From NCBI GenBank assembly GCA_036506495.1, contig DASXRQ010000232.1, positions 75,411-139,410 of the forward strand: a DNA stretch of 64,000 nt, read 5' to 3'. The notes beneath the pieces are model-generated. The model was not told the origin of the DNA. It worked only from the letters and a program-made list of their open reading frames with translations, and did not search any database. Of the stretch, positions 16,004 through 24,798 are shown in pieces (the stretch's first letter is position 1; each line of letters starts with the position of its first letter). The DNA is from DASXRC01 sp036506495 (GTDB lineage Bacteria > Actinomycetota > Actinomycetes > Mycobacteriales > Micromonosporaceae). The position numbers and the translations under genes are program-made.

Positions 16004-16852
16004 ATGGCACCCGACGATAACCCGGCCGTCTCGGCGGGGGAGGCGGCGGATGCGGCCGCGGGCCGGCTCGGCCTGCGCATCGTCGACCTGACGACCGTCG
16101 CCGAGCAGAAGGCCGCGGCCGACCTGTTCTGCCGGATCTGGCGGGCCGCCTCACCGGACCAACTGATCAATGCCTCGATGATGCGGGCCCTCGCGCACTC
16201 CGGCAACTACGTCGTCGGGGCGTACCGGGGCGGACGCCTGCTCGGTGCCGCCGTGGCGTTCCTCGGCCACGATCACCTGCATTCGCACATCACCGGCGTC
16301 GATCCCGCGGGCCAGAGCGCTGGCGTCGGATACGCCATCAAGCTGCACCAGCGCGCCTGGACCCTGCGACGCGGCATCCCCGAGGTGCGCTGGACATTCG
16401 ATCCGCTGGTACGCCGCAACGCGTACTTCAACCTGCACAAGCTCGGCGCGCGCGCCGCGGCGTACCTGCCGGACTTCTACGGCGAGATGGACGACGGCAT
16501 CAACACCGGTGACGCGACCGACCGGCTCTACATTCGGTGGGAGCTCGCCTCCCCGGCGGTCGCCGCCGCGGTGCGCGGTCAGGCACCCGACCGCCGGCCG
16601 ACCGCGGCCGTGCTGCTCGACCGGTCCGCGGCCGAGGCGCCCGTCGAGCCGGCCGCGCCGCCCGCACTCGACGGGGAGGCGGTGCTCGTCGCCGTGCCGT
16701 CGGACGTGGAGGCGCTCCGGCGGCGCGACCCCCAGCTGGCTCGACAATGGCGGTACGCCGTGCGCGAGGCGATGGGCCACGCGCTCGACCGCGGCTACCG
16801 GATCACCGGGTTCGGCGACGATGGCCGGTATCTGATGGAGGAGAGTCCATGA
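16004..16852 (+). CDS. GNAT-family N-acyltransferase (COG3375-like)
   Basis: A 282-residue GNAT-fold protein of the COG3375 type. Recognisable segments are LFCRIWRA near residue 45, GAYRGGRLLGAAVAFLG, HSHITGVDP, GVGYAIKLHQRAWTLRRG (the acyl-CoA phosphate region) and IPEVRWTFDPLVRRNAYFNLHKLGA. The stop overlaps the next gene by 4 bp (ATGA). In several bacteria this acyltransferase is found beside an N-succinylamino acid racemase, where it succinylates D-amino acids (established for that pathway in other organisms). The same coupling here supports that role by inference. Confidence 0.8.
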   Translation: MAPDDNPAVSAGEAADAAAGRLGLRIVDLTTVAEQKAAADLFCRIWRAASPDQLINASMMRALAHSGNYVVGAYRGGRLLGAAVAFLGHDHLHSHITGVDPAGQSAGVGYAIKLHQRAWTLRRGIPEVRWTFDPLVRRNAYFNLHKLGARAAAYLPDFYGEMDDGINTGDATDRLYIRWELASPAVAAAVRGQAPDRRPTAAVLLDRSAAEAPVEPAAPPALDGEAVLVAVPSDVEALRRRDPQLARQWRYAVREAMGHALDRGYRITGFGDDGRYLMEESP

Positions 16853-17955
16853 AGGTCACCGGGTTCGAGCTTCGCCGGGTGGGCATGCCGCTGGTGAGCC
16901 CGTTCCGCACCTCGTTCGGCACCGAGCACGCCCGGGACGTGCTCCTGGTCCGCGCGCTCACCGAGGACGCCGAGGGCTGGGGCGAGTGCGTGGCGATGGC
17001 GGAGCCGCTCTACTCCAGCGAGTACGTCGACGGCGCGGCCGAGGTGATCCGGCGGTTCCTGATCCCGGCGGTCGCGACGCTGCCGGCCGTCAACGCGTAC
17101 GCGGTCGAGCCGCTGTTCGCCCGCCTCAAGGGGCACCCGATGGCCAAGGCGGCGGTGCAGACCGCGCTGCTCGACGCGGAGCTGCGCGAGGCGGGCACAC
17201 CGCTCGCGGCCCACCTCGGCGGGGTGCGGGACCGGGTACCAGCGGGGGTGTCGGTCGGCATCATGGACTCGGTCCCGCGGCTCCTCGACGCGGTGGCCGA
17301 CTACCTCGCGCAGGGTTACCTGCGGATCAAGCTGAAGATCGAGCCGGGCTGGGACGTAATCCCCGTGCGGGCGGTCCGCGAGCGGTTCGGCGACGACCTG
17401 CTGCTGCAGGCGGACGCCAACACCGCGTACACGCTCGCGGACGCGCGGCACCTGGCGCGGCTCGACGCGTTCGACTTGCTGCTCATCGAGCAGCCGCTGC
17501 CAGAGGACGACCTGCGCGGGCACGCCGCGCTGGCCCGGCAGATCCGGACACCGGTCTGCCTGGACGAGTCGGTCACCTCGGCCCGCGCGGCGGCGGACGC
17601 GATCGCGTTGGGCGCCGCCAGCGTCGTGAACATCAAGCCGGGCCGGGTCGGCGGCTATCTGGAGGCCCGCCGGGTGCACGACGTCTGCGTCGCCAACGGG
17701 GTTCCGGTGTGGGTCGGCGGCATGCTGGAGACCGGCCTCGGCCGGGCCGCGAACGTCGCCCTGGCCGCCCTGCCGGGTTGCACACTCCCCGGCGACACGT
17801 CCGCCTCGGCCCGGTACTACGCCCGCGACATCACCCCGCCGTTCGTGCTCGACGCCGGTCACCTGGCGGTGCCGACCGGGCCGGGCATCGGCGTGACACC
17901 CGACCCGGACGCGTTGGCCGCGGTCACGACCTCGACCGAGTGGATCACCACCTAG
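16849..17955 (+). CDS. N-succinylamino acid racemase / o-succinylbenzoate synthase (enolase superfamily)
   Basis: A 368-residue enolase-superfamily enzyme of the OSBS/NSAR group. The catalytic lysines are Lys163 (in KLK at 161-163) and Lys263 (in NIKPGR), and the metal ligands are Asp189, Glu214 and Asp239. The numbering is the same as in the well-studied Amycolatopsis enzyme. Family members can make o-succinylbenzoate for menaquinone or racemise N-succinylamino acids. No men genes are nearby, and the gene is translationally coupled to a GNAT acyltransferase, so an amino-acid role (NSAR) is favoured. Its stop is 1 bp from that of a convergent acyl-CoA dehydrogenase gene. Confidence 0.85.
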   Translation: MKVTGFELRRVGMPLVSPFRTSFGTEHARDVLLVRALTEDAEGWGECVAMAEPLYSSEYVDGAAEVIRRFLIPAVATLPAVNAYAVEPLFARLKGHPMAKAAVQTALLDAELREAGTPLAAHLGGVRDRVPAGVSVGIMDSVPRLLDAVADYLAQGYLRIKLKIEPGWDVIPVRAVRERFGDDLLLQADANTAYTLADARHLARLDAFDLLLIEQPLPEDDLRGHAALARQIRTPVCLDESVTSARAAADAIALGAASVVNIKPGRVGGYLEARRVHDVCVANGVPVWVGGMLETGLGRAANVALAALPGCTLPGDTSASARYYARDITPPFVLDAGHLAVPTGPGIGVTPDPDALAAVTTSTEWITT

Positions 17956-17956
17956 G

Positions 17957-19048
17957 CTAGTGCGGCGCGGCTCCGACGGGAAGATCCACAAGGGACGCGA
18001 GCCTGGCCCGGTGCCGGTCGGCCGTGCCCAACGCGATCGCGTCGGCCTTGGCCCGCTTGAGGTACAGATGCGCCGGGTGCTCCCACGTGAAGCCGATGCC
18101 GCCGTGCAGCTGCACGCACTCCTCGGCGGCGGTGACCGCGACCGGCCCGCAGTGCGCCTGTGCGAGCGCGGTGGCGATCGGGGCGTCCGGGTCGCCGGCC
18201 GCCAGGCAGCCGGCCGCGTACCGCGCCACCGCCCGGGCCTGGGTCACGCCGACCCAGACGTCGGCCAACCGGTGCTTGATCGCCTGGAATGAGCCGACGG
18301 GCCGGCCGAACTGGTGGCGCACCTTCAGATAGTCCACGGTGGACCCCAGGCACCACTCGGCGACACCCAGCTGCTCGGACGCGAGCATCGCCGCACCGGC
18401 CCGCAGGCCGGCCTCGATCGCGGCGGTGGCCCGCTCGCCGGCGGCCAGCCGCCGGCCGGGCGCCGCGTCGAGGGTCACGTCGCACAGCGGTCGCGTCAGA
18501 TCGAGGCTGACGACTGGCCGGCGGGCGGCGTGCACCGCCTCCACGGCGTACAGCCCGTCGGTCGCGGGCACGAGCAGGACGTTAGCGGTCGCGGCGTCGG
18601 CGACGCCGCGTACCTCTCCCGACACGACCCCGTCCTCGGCGGCGGCCAGGCGAGCCGCGGACCCGGGTGCCGTGCCGAACGGCACGGCCAGCGCGGCCGT
18701 GCGGGCGCCGCCGGCGAGCTCGGCCAGCAGCGGGTCGTCCAGCGCCAGGAGTACGCCGGTGGCGATCACCGCGCTGCCGAGGTAGGGCGCGGGCGTGACG
18801 GCGCGGCCCAGCTCCTCGCAGACGACGGCGACCTCGCGCCAGCTGGCGCCGGCGCCACCCCGCGACTCCGGCACCGCCAGCCCGGCGAGGCCCATCTCGG
18901 CGCCGAGTGCCCGCCACACCGTCGGGTCGTACGGCTCGTCGCCCTCGACCCGAGCGAGCACCCGACGAGCGGGGCTGCGGTCGGAGAGCATCGCTCGTAC
19001 GCCGGCCCGCAGCTCGTCCTCGACCTCGGTGTAGAGCAGGTCGATCAC
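17957..19048 (-). CDS. acyl-CoA dehydrogenase (FadE-type), second of a pair
   Basis: A 363-residue flavoprotein dehydrogenase. N-terminal helices include GLAGLAVPESRGGAGASWREVAVVCEELGRA. The FAD/CoA C-terminal domain has RHQFGRPVGSFQAIKHRLADVWVGV and the VQLHGGIGFTWEHPAHLYLKRAKAD segment. It is one of the divergent small ACADs found as partners in hetero-oligomeric steroid or side-chain dehydrogenases. GTG at 19048 overlaps the upstream ACAD stop (GTGA) with a GAAGGA ribosome site. The catalytic glutamate of standard ACADs is not obvious to me, which fits a subunit of a heteromer. Substrate unknown. Confidence 0.8.
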   Translation of the reverse strand: MIDLLYTEVEDELRAGVRAMLSDRSPARRVLARVEGDEPYDPTVWRALGAEMGLAGLAVPESRGGAGASWREVAVVCEELGRAVTPAPYLGSAVIATGVLLALDDPLLAELAGGARTAALAVPFGTAPGSAARLAAAEDGVVSGEVRGVADAATANVLLVPATDGLYAVEAVHAARRPVVSLDLTRPLCDVTLDAAPGRRLAAGERATAAIEAGLRAGAAMLASEQLGVAEWCLGSTVDYLKVRHQFGRPVGSFQAIKHRLADVWVGVTQARAVARYAAGCLAAGDPDAPIATALAQAHCGPVAVTAAEECVQLHGGIGFTWEHPAHLYLKRAKADAIALGTADRHRARLASLVDLPVGAAPH

Positions 19049-20226
19049 TTCGGCAGGTCCTTCCACGGGACGTCCTTGTCGACCCGCGGCTCGGTGGGCA
19101 GGCCCAGCACGCGTTCGGCGATGATGTTGCGGAGGATCTCCGAGGTGCCGCCCTCGATGGAGTTGCCCTTGGCGCGCAGGTAGCGGTAGGTCGGCGTGCG
19201 CCCGTAGAAGTCCACACTGGACTCCCGACGCATCGACCAGTCGTCGTGGCGCAGTCCCTCGCCGCCGAGCAGCTCCAGCTCCAGCGCCGAGATCTGCTGG
19301 TTCACCCTGGCGTACGCCAGCTTGGCCGCCGAGCCCTCCGGGCCGGGATGCCCCGCGACGAGGCTCTGCCGCAGCCGCTCACCGGTGAGCCGGTTCGCCT
19401 CGGCCGCCACCCACAGCCGGATCAGCGCGTCGTGCAGGCCGGGAGTGCGCAGCTCTGGGCGCTCGCGCCACGTCCGTGCGAGGACACCGATCATCCCGCC
19501 CTCCCGAGGGAGCGCGCCGCCGCCGATCGCGACACGCTCGTTCATGAGGGTGGTCTGCGCCACCCGCCAACCCTCGCCGACGGCGCCGAGCCGGTTCTCG
19601 TCCGGTATCCGCACGTCGGTGAGGAACACCTCGTTGAACTCGGCGTCGCCGGTGAGCTGACGCAGCGGCCGGACCTCGACGCCGGGCGCGGTCATGTCGA
19701 GGAGAAAGTAGGTCAGGCCGGCGTGCTTGGGCACGTCCGGGTCGGTGCGGGCCAGCAGGATGGCGCGCTGGGCCGCGTGCGCCTGCGAGGTCCACACCTT
19801 CTGGCCCGTGACGATCCAGCCGTCGCCATCGCGGCCCGCCCGGGTCGCCACGGCGGCGAGGTCGGAGCCGGCACCCGGCTCGCTGAATAGCTGGCACCAC
19901 ACCTGTTCGCCCGTCCACAGTGGGCGGAGGAACCTGCGGCGCTGCGCGTCCGTGCCGTGCCGCAGGATCGTCGGGGCCGCCATGCCGAGCCCGATGGCGA
20001 TCCGGCGCGGGTCGTTGTCGGGGGCACCAGCGGCGACAAACGCGTCGTCGACCACGCGCTGCAGCGCGCGCGGCGCGCCTAGGCCGCCGAGCCCGACCGG
20101 GTAGTGGACCCACGCGAGGCCGGCGTCGAACCGGGCCCGCAGAAACTCGAGGCGGTCCATCGCCGTGTGGTCGTGGATCGCCAGAAACTCGGCCACCCGG
20201 GCGCGCAGCCCGTCCGCGTCGGTCAC
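19045..20226 (-). CDS. acyl-CoA dehydrogenase (FadE-type), first of a pair
   Basis: A 393-residue acyl-CoA dehydrogenase. Signature segments are WCQLFSEPGAGSDLAAVATRA (FAD and substrate binding), VTGQKVWTSQAHAA and the C-terminal KGNSIEGGTSEILRNIIAERVLGLP, all intact. It oxidises an acyl-CoA to the 2-enoyl-CoA and passes electrons to ETF. It is translationally coupled to a second, more divergent ACAD, the arrangement known for alpha2-beta2 dehydrogenases of sterol side-chain breakdown, so the pair may form one complex (inference). The GTG at 20226 appears leaderless. Confidence 0.9.
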   Translation of the reverse strand: MTDADGLRARVAEFLAIHDHTAMDRLEFLRARFDAGLAWVHYPVGLGGLGAPRALQRVVDDAFVAAGAPDNDPRRIAIGLGMAAPTILRHGTDAQRRRFLRPLWTGEQVWCQLFSEPGAGSDLAAVATRAGRDGDGWIVTGQKVWTSQAHAAQRAILLARTDPDVPKHAGLTYFLLDMTAPGVEVRPLRQLTGDAEFNEVFLTDVRIPDENRLGAVGEGWRVAQTTLMNERVAIGGGALPREGGMIGVLARTWRERPELRTPGLHDALIRLWVAAEANRLTGERLRQSLVAGHPGPEGSAAKLAYARVNQQISALELELLGGEGLRHDDWSMRRESSVDFYGRTPTYRYLRAKGNSIEGGTSEILRNIIAERVLGLPTEPRVDKDVPWKDLPK

Positions 20227-20232
20227 GCCTGC

Positions 20233-20238
20233 ACCCTA
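20233..20238 (-). promoter_or_regulatory. -10 box for leaderless ACAD operon
   Basis: TAGGGT on the minus strand, six bases, then the GTG at 20226; no ribosome binding site. The arrangement is the same as before the ROK and DUF456 genes. Confidence 0.55.
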
Positions 20239-20321
20239 CCGACGGGCGGTTACCGCGGGTAGCGACGCGTCCTGGCTTACATTGGGGCGAAGGCGAAGCC
20301 CGCACCACGGAGGTGATCACG

Positions 20322-21737
20322 ATGCCCATCGCGACGATCAACCCGGCCTCGGGCGAGGTGCTCAAGACGTTCGACCCCATGGACGAGGCGCGGATCGACG
20401 CGCGGATCGGCGCGGCGGTGGAGGGCTTCGCCGCGCTCGCGGGCACGTCGTTCAAGCAGCGTGGGGACTGGCTGCGGGGCGCGGCCGACATCCTCGACTC
20501 GGAGAACGTGGCCGTCGCTCGCCTGATGACGACCGAGATGGGCAAGACCCTCGCCGCCGCGAAGGCCGAGGCGGCCAAGTGCGCGACGGCGTGCCGCTTC
20601 TTCGCCGATCGCGCCGAGGGGTACCTCGCCGAGGAACCCGTCGACCCGTCGCTGGTGGGGGCGACCCAGGCATACGTCCGTTATCAGCCGCTGGGCCCGG
20701 TGCTGGCGGTGATGCCCTGGAACTTCCCGCTCTGGCAGGCGATGCGGTTCGCCGCGCCGGCGCTGATGGCCGGCAACGTCGGCCTGCTCAAGCACGCGTC
20801 CAACGTGCCACAGACCGCGCTGTTCCTGGAGGAGCTATTCCGCCGCGCCGGCTTCCCCGAGGGAGCGTTCCAGACCCTGCTGATCGGTTCCGACCAGGTG
20901 GAGCGCGTGCTGACCGATCCCCGGGTGCGGGCCGCGACGCTGACCGGCAGTGAGGGCGCCGGCCGCGCGGTGGCCGAGATGGCCGGCCGGGTGATCAAGA
21001 AGACGGTGCTCGAGCTCGGCGGGAGCGACCCGTTCGTCGTCATGCCATCGGCCGACTTCGAGACGGCCGCGCAGATCGCCACCGTTGCCCGGTGTCAGAA
21101 CAACGGCCAGTCCTGCATCGCCGCGAAGCGGTTCCTGGTGCACACCGATGTCTACGAGGAGTTCGCCGAGGCGTTCGTCGCCCGCATGTCGGCCCAACGG
21201 GTCGGGGATCCGATGGCGGACGGTACGGACATCGGTCCGCTGGCGACGGCGCCGGGCCGCGACGACGTCGACGGGCAGGTCCGCGACGCGGTCGACCGCG
21301 GCGCGACCGTGCTGTGCGGCGGTCAGCGGCCGGACGGCCACGGCTGGTACTACCCGCCGACGGTCGTCACGGACCTGACCCCGCAGATGCGCATGTGGTC
21401 GGAGGAGGTGTTCGGCCCGGTCGCGGGCCTCTACCGGGTCTCGTCGTACGACGAGGCGATCGAGATCGCCAACGGCACCTCGTTCGGCCTCGGCGCGAAT
21501 GCCTGGACCCGGGACGCGGCGGAGCAGGAGCGGTTCGTCGCCGACCTCGACGCCGGCGCCGTCTTCATCAACGGGATGGTCACCTCGTACCCGGCACTGC
21601 CGTTCGGCGGCGTCAAGAACTCGGGGTACGGCCGGGAGCTGTCCGCGCACGGCATCCGCGAGTTCTGCAACATCAAGACCGTCTGGCTGGGCGAGGGCGC
21701 CGGTACGACCGGCGGCGCGGGGGCCACAACGGAGTAG
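20322..21737 (+). CDS. succinate-semialdehyde dehydrogenase-like aldehyde dehydrogenase
   Basis: A 471-residue ALDH-superfamily enzyme of the GabD2/NADP-dependent succinate-semialdehyde dehydrogenase type. The oxyanion Asn134 (PWNFP), cofactor Lys157, general base Glu231 (ELGG) and nucleophile Cys265 (NNGQSCIAAKR) are all present. It oxidises an aldehyde to the acid with NAD(P). The opening MPIATINPASGEVLKTF is typical of this subgroup. A near-ideal ribosome site (GGAGGTGAT) precedes the ATG at 20322. No GABA transaminase gene is nearby, so the true substrate is open. Confidence 0.87.
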   Translation: MPIATINPASGEVLKTFDPMDEARIDARIGAAVEGFAALAGTSFKQRGDWLRGAADILDSENVAVARLMTTEMGKTLAAAKAEAAKCATACRFFADRAEGYLAEEPVDPSLVGATQAYVRYQPLGPVLAVMPWNFPLWQAMRFAAPALMAGNVGLLKHASNVPQTALFLEELFRRAGFPEGAFQTLLIGSDQVERVLTDPRVRAATLTGSEGAGRAVAEMAGRVIKKTVLELGGSDPFVVMPSADFETAAQIATVARCQNNGQSCIAAKRFLVHTDVYEEFAEAFVARMSAQRVGDPMADGTDIGPLATAPGRDDVDGQVRDAVDRGATVLCGGQRPDGHGWYYPPTVVTDLTPQMRMWSEEVFGPVAGLYRVSSYDEAIEIANGTSFGLGANAWTRDAAEQERFVADLDAGAVFINGMVTSYPALPFGGVKNSGYGRELSAHGIREFCNIKTVWLGEGAGTTGGAGATTE

Positions 21738-21807
21738 CCGAAACAAGACACCACGTCCGCCCGTGCGGCGGTTTGGCGGTGCGGTCGCGCCGGGCAATGA
21801 TGGCAGC

Positions 21808-23235
21808 GTGATCCGGTTGAACCGGGTGGAGGTGTCGGCGCGCCCCGTCGAGCAGCTCGAGTCCGTGATCGGCGGCGAGCGGTTCGACCGGCTCGTCGCG
21901 GCCGCGGCCATGTTTCGCAAGCGGCTGGCGGGCCGGTCGATCTGGAACGTCAACTCGACCGCAGTCGGCGGCGGTGTGGCGGAGATGCTGCAGGCGTTGT
22001 GCGGGTACGTCGCCGATCTCGGCATCGACGTCAGGTGGGCAGTGATCGGTGGCGATCCCGAGTTCTTCGCCGTCACGAAGCGCCTGCACAACCGCATACA
22101 CGGCCAGCCCGGTGACGGGGGATCGCTGGGTTCGGCGGAGGCGAGGCACTACGAGGAGGTGCTCGCCGACAACGCCGATGCGTTGCGAGGCTTGGTCAAA
22201 CCGGACGACCTGGTGCTGCTGCACGACCCGCAGACGGCCGGTCTGGTGGAAGCCCTCGCGGATGCCGGCGCGAACGTGGTGTGGCGCTGCCACATCGGCA
22301 TTGACCAGCAGAACGATCTGAGTAGGTCGGCCTGGGACTTCCTGCGTCCGCACCTACGGGCCGCGCACGCGTTCGTATTCTCCCGGCGGCAGTACGTGCC
22401 GGGCTGGGTGCCGGCGTCCGCGCGCTGGGTCATCCCGCCGTCGATCGACCCGTTCTCGGCCAAGAACCAGCCGATCGATCCGCCGACGGTACGCGCGATT
22501 CTCGCCCGGATCGGCGTGCTGTACTCGGACGAGCCCGACACGCCAGGCCGGTTCACCCGGCGCGACGGCACGCCCGCGGAGGTGCAGCGCACGGCGACGA
22601 TCGTGAACGACGGGCCGCTGCATCCCGCGGACCGGTACGTGCTGCAGGTGTCGCGGTGGGATCGGCTGAAGGACATGGCCGGGGTCATGCGCGGCTTCGC
22701 CGAGTACGCCGCGCCGGCCGGCCCGGGCCACCTGGTGCTCGCCGGCCCGGCCGTCGACGACGTGAGCGACGACCCCGAGGGCGCCGAGGTGTACCGCGAG
22801 TGCCTCGACCAGTGGAAGGCCCTGGCGTCGGAGGTGCGCCGCCGCATCATGCTGGTCACGCTGCCGCTCGACGATGTCGACGAGAACGCCGCCATGGTCA
22901 ACGCGCTGCAGCGGCAGGCGGCCGTGATCGCCCAGAAGAGCCTGGCCGAGGGTTTCGGTCTGACCGTGGCCGAGGGCATGTGGAAGGGCCGGCCGATCGC
23001 GGGCTCGGCGGTCGGCGGCATTCAGGACCAGGTCGTCGACGGCACCGGCGTACTGCTGCCCGACCCGACCGACCTGGCGGCGTTCGGCGCCGCCGTGCGG
23101 CAGCTGCTCGACCAACCCGACGTCGCCAGTCGCATGGGCGCCGCCGCCAAGGCGTACGTCGCCGACCACTTCGTCGGCGACCTCCACCTCCTGCGGTACG
23201 CGGAGCTGTTCGGCACCATGATCGAGGCGGAGTGA
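21808..23235 (+). CDS. GT4-family glycosyltransferase (trehalose synthase TreT-like)
   Basis: A 475-residue retaining glycosyltransferase. The N-terminal Rossmann-like domain includes IWNVNSTAVGGGVAEMLQAL and LVLLHDPQTAGLV. The C-terminal domain has RYVLQVSRWDRLKDMAGVMRGF and the donor-site motif EGFGLTVAEGMWKGRPIAGS. This layout matches trehalose glycosyltransferring synthases (TreT), which join an NDP-glucose and glucose, and related trehalose phosphorylases. GTG at 21808 is chosen; no ribosome site is visible and AATGAT lies six bases upstream. It is coupled by GTGA overlap to an oxidoreductase gene. Confidence 0.8.
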   Translation: MIRLNRVEVSARPVEQLESVIGGERFDRLVAAAAMFRKRLAGRSIWNVNSTAVGGGVAEMLQALCGYVADLGIDVRWAVIGGDPEFFAVTKRLHNRIHGQPGDGGSLGSAEARHYEEVLADNADALRGLVKPDDLVLLHDPQTAGLVEALADAGANVVWRCHIGIDQQNDLSRSAWDFLRPHLRAAHAFVFSRRQYVPGWVPASARWVIPPSIDPFSAKNQPIDPPTVRAILARIGVLYSDEPDTPGRFTRRDGTPAEVQRTATIVNDGPLHPADRYVLQVSRWDRLKDMAGVMRGFAEYAAPAGPGHLVLAGPAVDDVSDDPEGAEVYRECLDQWKALASEVRRRIMLVTLPLDDVDENAAMVNALQRQAAVIAQKSLAEGFGLTVAEGMWKGRPIAGSAVGGIQDQVVDGTGVLLPDPTDLAAFGAAVRQLLDQPDVASRMGAAAKAYVADHFVGDLHLLRYAELFGTMIEAE

Positions 23236-24215
23236 GGTTCGGCGTCCTCGGTGCGGCACGGATCGCCCCGGCCGCGCTGGTCCGTCCCGCGGCCGTCATC
23301 GACGGGGTTGACGTCGCGGCGGTCGCCGCCCGCGACCGCGGTCGGGCGGAGGCCTTCGCGGCGCGGCACAGCATCGGCACCGTGCACGACTCGTACGCCG
23401 ACCTGGTGGCCGACCCGTCGCTGGACTCGGTCTACATCCCGCTGCCGAACGGGCTGCACGCGACCTGGGCGCTCGCCGCCGTGAAGGCGGGCAAGCACGT
23501 GCTGTGTGAGAAGCCGTTCACCTCCAACGCCGCGCAGGCACGCGAGGTCGCCGCCGCGGCCGACGGCAGCGGGCTGGTCGTGATGGAGGCGTTCCACTAC
23601 CGGTACCACCCGCTGGCGCGACGGATGGCGGAGATCGTCCACAGTGGTGAGTTAGGCGAGATCCGGCTCGTCGAGACGTCGATGTGCTTCCCGCTACCAC
23701 GGTTCTCCGATATCCGGTACAACTTCGACCTGGCCGGCGGCGCGCTGATGGACGCCGGCTGCTACGCCGTGCATTGCCTGCGGCTGCTCGGCCCCGGAGA
23801 ACCGACGGTGACCTCGGCGTCGGCGCTGACCCTGCGGCGCGACCCGCGTATCGACCGGGCCATGCTCGCTGAGTTGGCGTTTCCGAGCGGCGCGAGCGGG
23901 CGCATCCGCACCTCGATGTGGTCATCGACTCTGCTGCGCATCGGCGCGCGGGCGATCGGTAGCCGGGGCAGGATGACCGTCGCCAACTTCGCCGTGCCAC
24001 AACTGCCGTCGCGGTTCGTGGTGACGGTCGACGGTCGCCGCCGGCGCGAGCGGTTCGGCGGCGAGGCGACCTACGTCCGCCAGCTCCGTGCGTTCGCGGC
24101 CGCGGTGCGTGGCGAGCCGGCCAACCTCACGCCGCCCGCGGACTCGGTCGCCACGATGTCGGTCATCGACGACATCTACGCCGCGGCCGGCCTGCCGCTC
24201 CGGGGCGCGGGCTGA
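23232..24215 (+). CDS. Gfo/Idh/MocA family NAD(P)-dependent oxidoreductase
   Basis: A 327-residue sugar or cyclitol dehydrogenase. The Rossmann fold opens with FGVLGAARIAPAAL (GxxGxxR variant). The catalytic EKPF motif is in GKHVLCEKPFTSN, the HYRYHP segment follows, and MDAGCYAVHCLRLL holds the D-G-C-Y-H active-site motif. The GTG start overlaps the glycosyltransferase stop (GTGA), so the two act together, perhaps making or modifying a trehalose-like or cyclitol-containing product (inference). A hairpin follows the stop. Confidence 0.87.
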   Translation: MRFGVLGAARIAPAALVRPAAVIDGVDVAAVAARDRGRAEAFAARHSIGTVHDSYADLVADPSLDSVYIPLPNGLHATWALAAVKAGKHVLCEKPFTSNAAQAREVAAAADGSGLVVMEAFHYRYHPLARRMAEIVHSGELGEIRLVETSMCFPLPRFSDIRYNFDLAGGALMDAGCYAVHCLRLLGPGEPTVTSASALTLRRDPRIDRAMLAELAFPSGASGRIRTSMWSSTLLRIGARAIGSRGRMTVANFAVPQLPSRFVVTVDGRRRRERFGGEATYVRQLRAFAAAVRGEPANLTPPADSVATMSVIDDIYAAAGLPLRGAG

Positions 24216-24217
24216 CA

Positions 24218-24239
24218 CCCGCTCGCTCGCAGGAGCGGG
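24218..24239 (+). terminator. hairpin after the oxidoreductase gene
   Basis: CCCGCTC at 24218-24224 pairs with GAGCGGG at 24233-24239, directly after the oxidoreductase stop and before the convergent SRPBCC gene. Confidence 0.5.
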
Positions 24240-24261
24240 CGTACGTTGGGGACGGTGGGTG

Positions 24262-24699
24262 CTAGCCGGTGCGCAGGCTGGCGTCGATTGCGTCTTGCCA
24301 TGAGCGCAGGAACGCCGGATAGCCGGCCGCGAACTCGCCCAGCTCGGCCGCGGCGGCGTCGGTGAGCGCGGTCAGGTCGTAGCTGACCGTCACGTCGGTG
24401 TGGCCGTCGGCGTCCTCGAGCTCGACGCGGACGGTGCCGGCCCGCGCGTGTGGAGTGACCCGGGCGTACGCGATGTGCCGTCCCGGGTCGCGTTCGGTGA
24501 CGACCCAGATCGTCGCCTCGCCGTGCGCTCCCGTCAGAAAGATGGTGCCCGGCGCGCTGTCGTCGTCGACCGGGTCGGGGAAGTGCGGTCGCCAGTCCGG
24601 CGCCCAGGCCTCTTCGCCCCGCGGCGTGAACAGCCGGAACGCCCGGTCGGGCGGCAGCGCCACGGTCAGGCGACCGCTGAGGCGGTGACGCGTGATCAT
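24262..24699 (-). CDS. SRPBCC (START/Bet v1-like) domain protein
   Basis: A 145-residue single-domain protein of the SRPBCC ligand-binding fold: an N-terminal strand LTVALPPDRAFRLFTPRGEEAW, central strands ending VTVSYDLTALTD, and the long C-terminal helix ELGEFAAGYPAFLRSWQDAID. Such proteins bind hydrophobic ligands or act as cyclases or co-regulators; nothing here fixes the ligand. The ATG at 24699 has GGAG 8 bp upstream and is preferred over an in-frame codon 16 residues earlier. Confidence 0.75.
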   Translation of the reverse strand: MITRHRLSGRLTVALPPDRAFRLFTPRGEEAWAPDWRPHFPDPVDDDSAPGTIFLTGAHGEATIWVVTERDPGRHIAYARVTPHARAGTVRVELEDADGHTDVTVSYDLTALTDAAAAELGEFAAGYPAFLRSWQDAIDASLRTG

Positions 24700-24748
24700 G
24701 AGGGCTCCTTGTCGACCGGCGCGAGTACCAATCGTAGGGATCGACATG

Positions 24749-24779
24749 GCGAGGGGCCGCCGGACGGGCGGCCCCTCGC
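24749..24779 (-). terminator. strong hairpin after the Asp-box protein gene
   Basis: A perfect 13-bp stem (24749-24761 against 24767-24779, GCGAGGGGCCGCC and its complement) with a 5-base loop lies 20 bp beyond the stop of the leftward Asp-box protein gene. Confidence 0.7.
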
Positions 24780-24798
24780 GTCTCGGGTTGGTGACGGG

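Noticed and set aside
16849..17955. menC as part of menaquinone synthesis
   Set aside because: Not excluded biochemically, but no other men gene is present and the GNAT coupling fits the NSAR role better.
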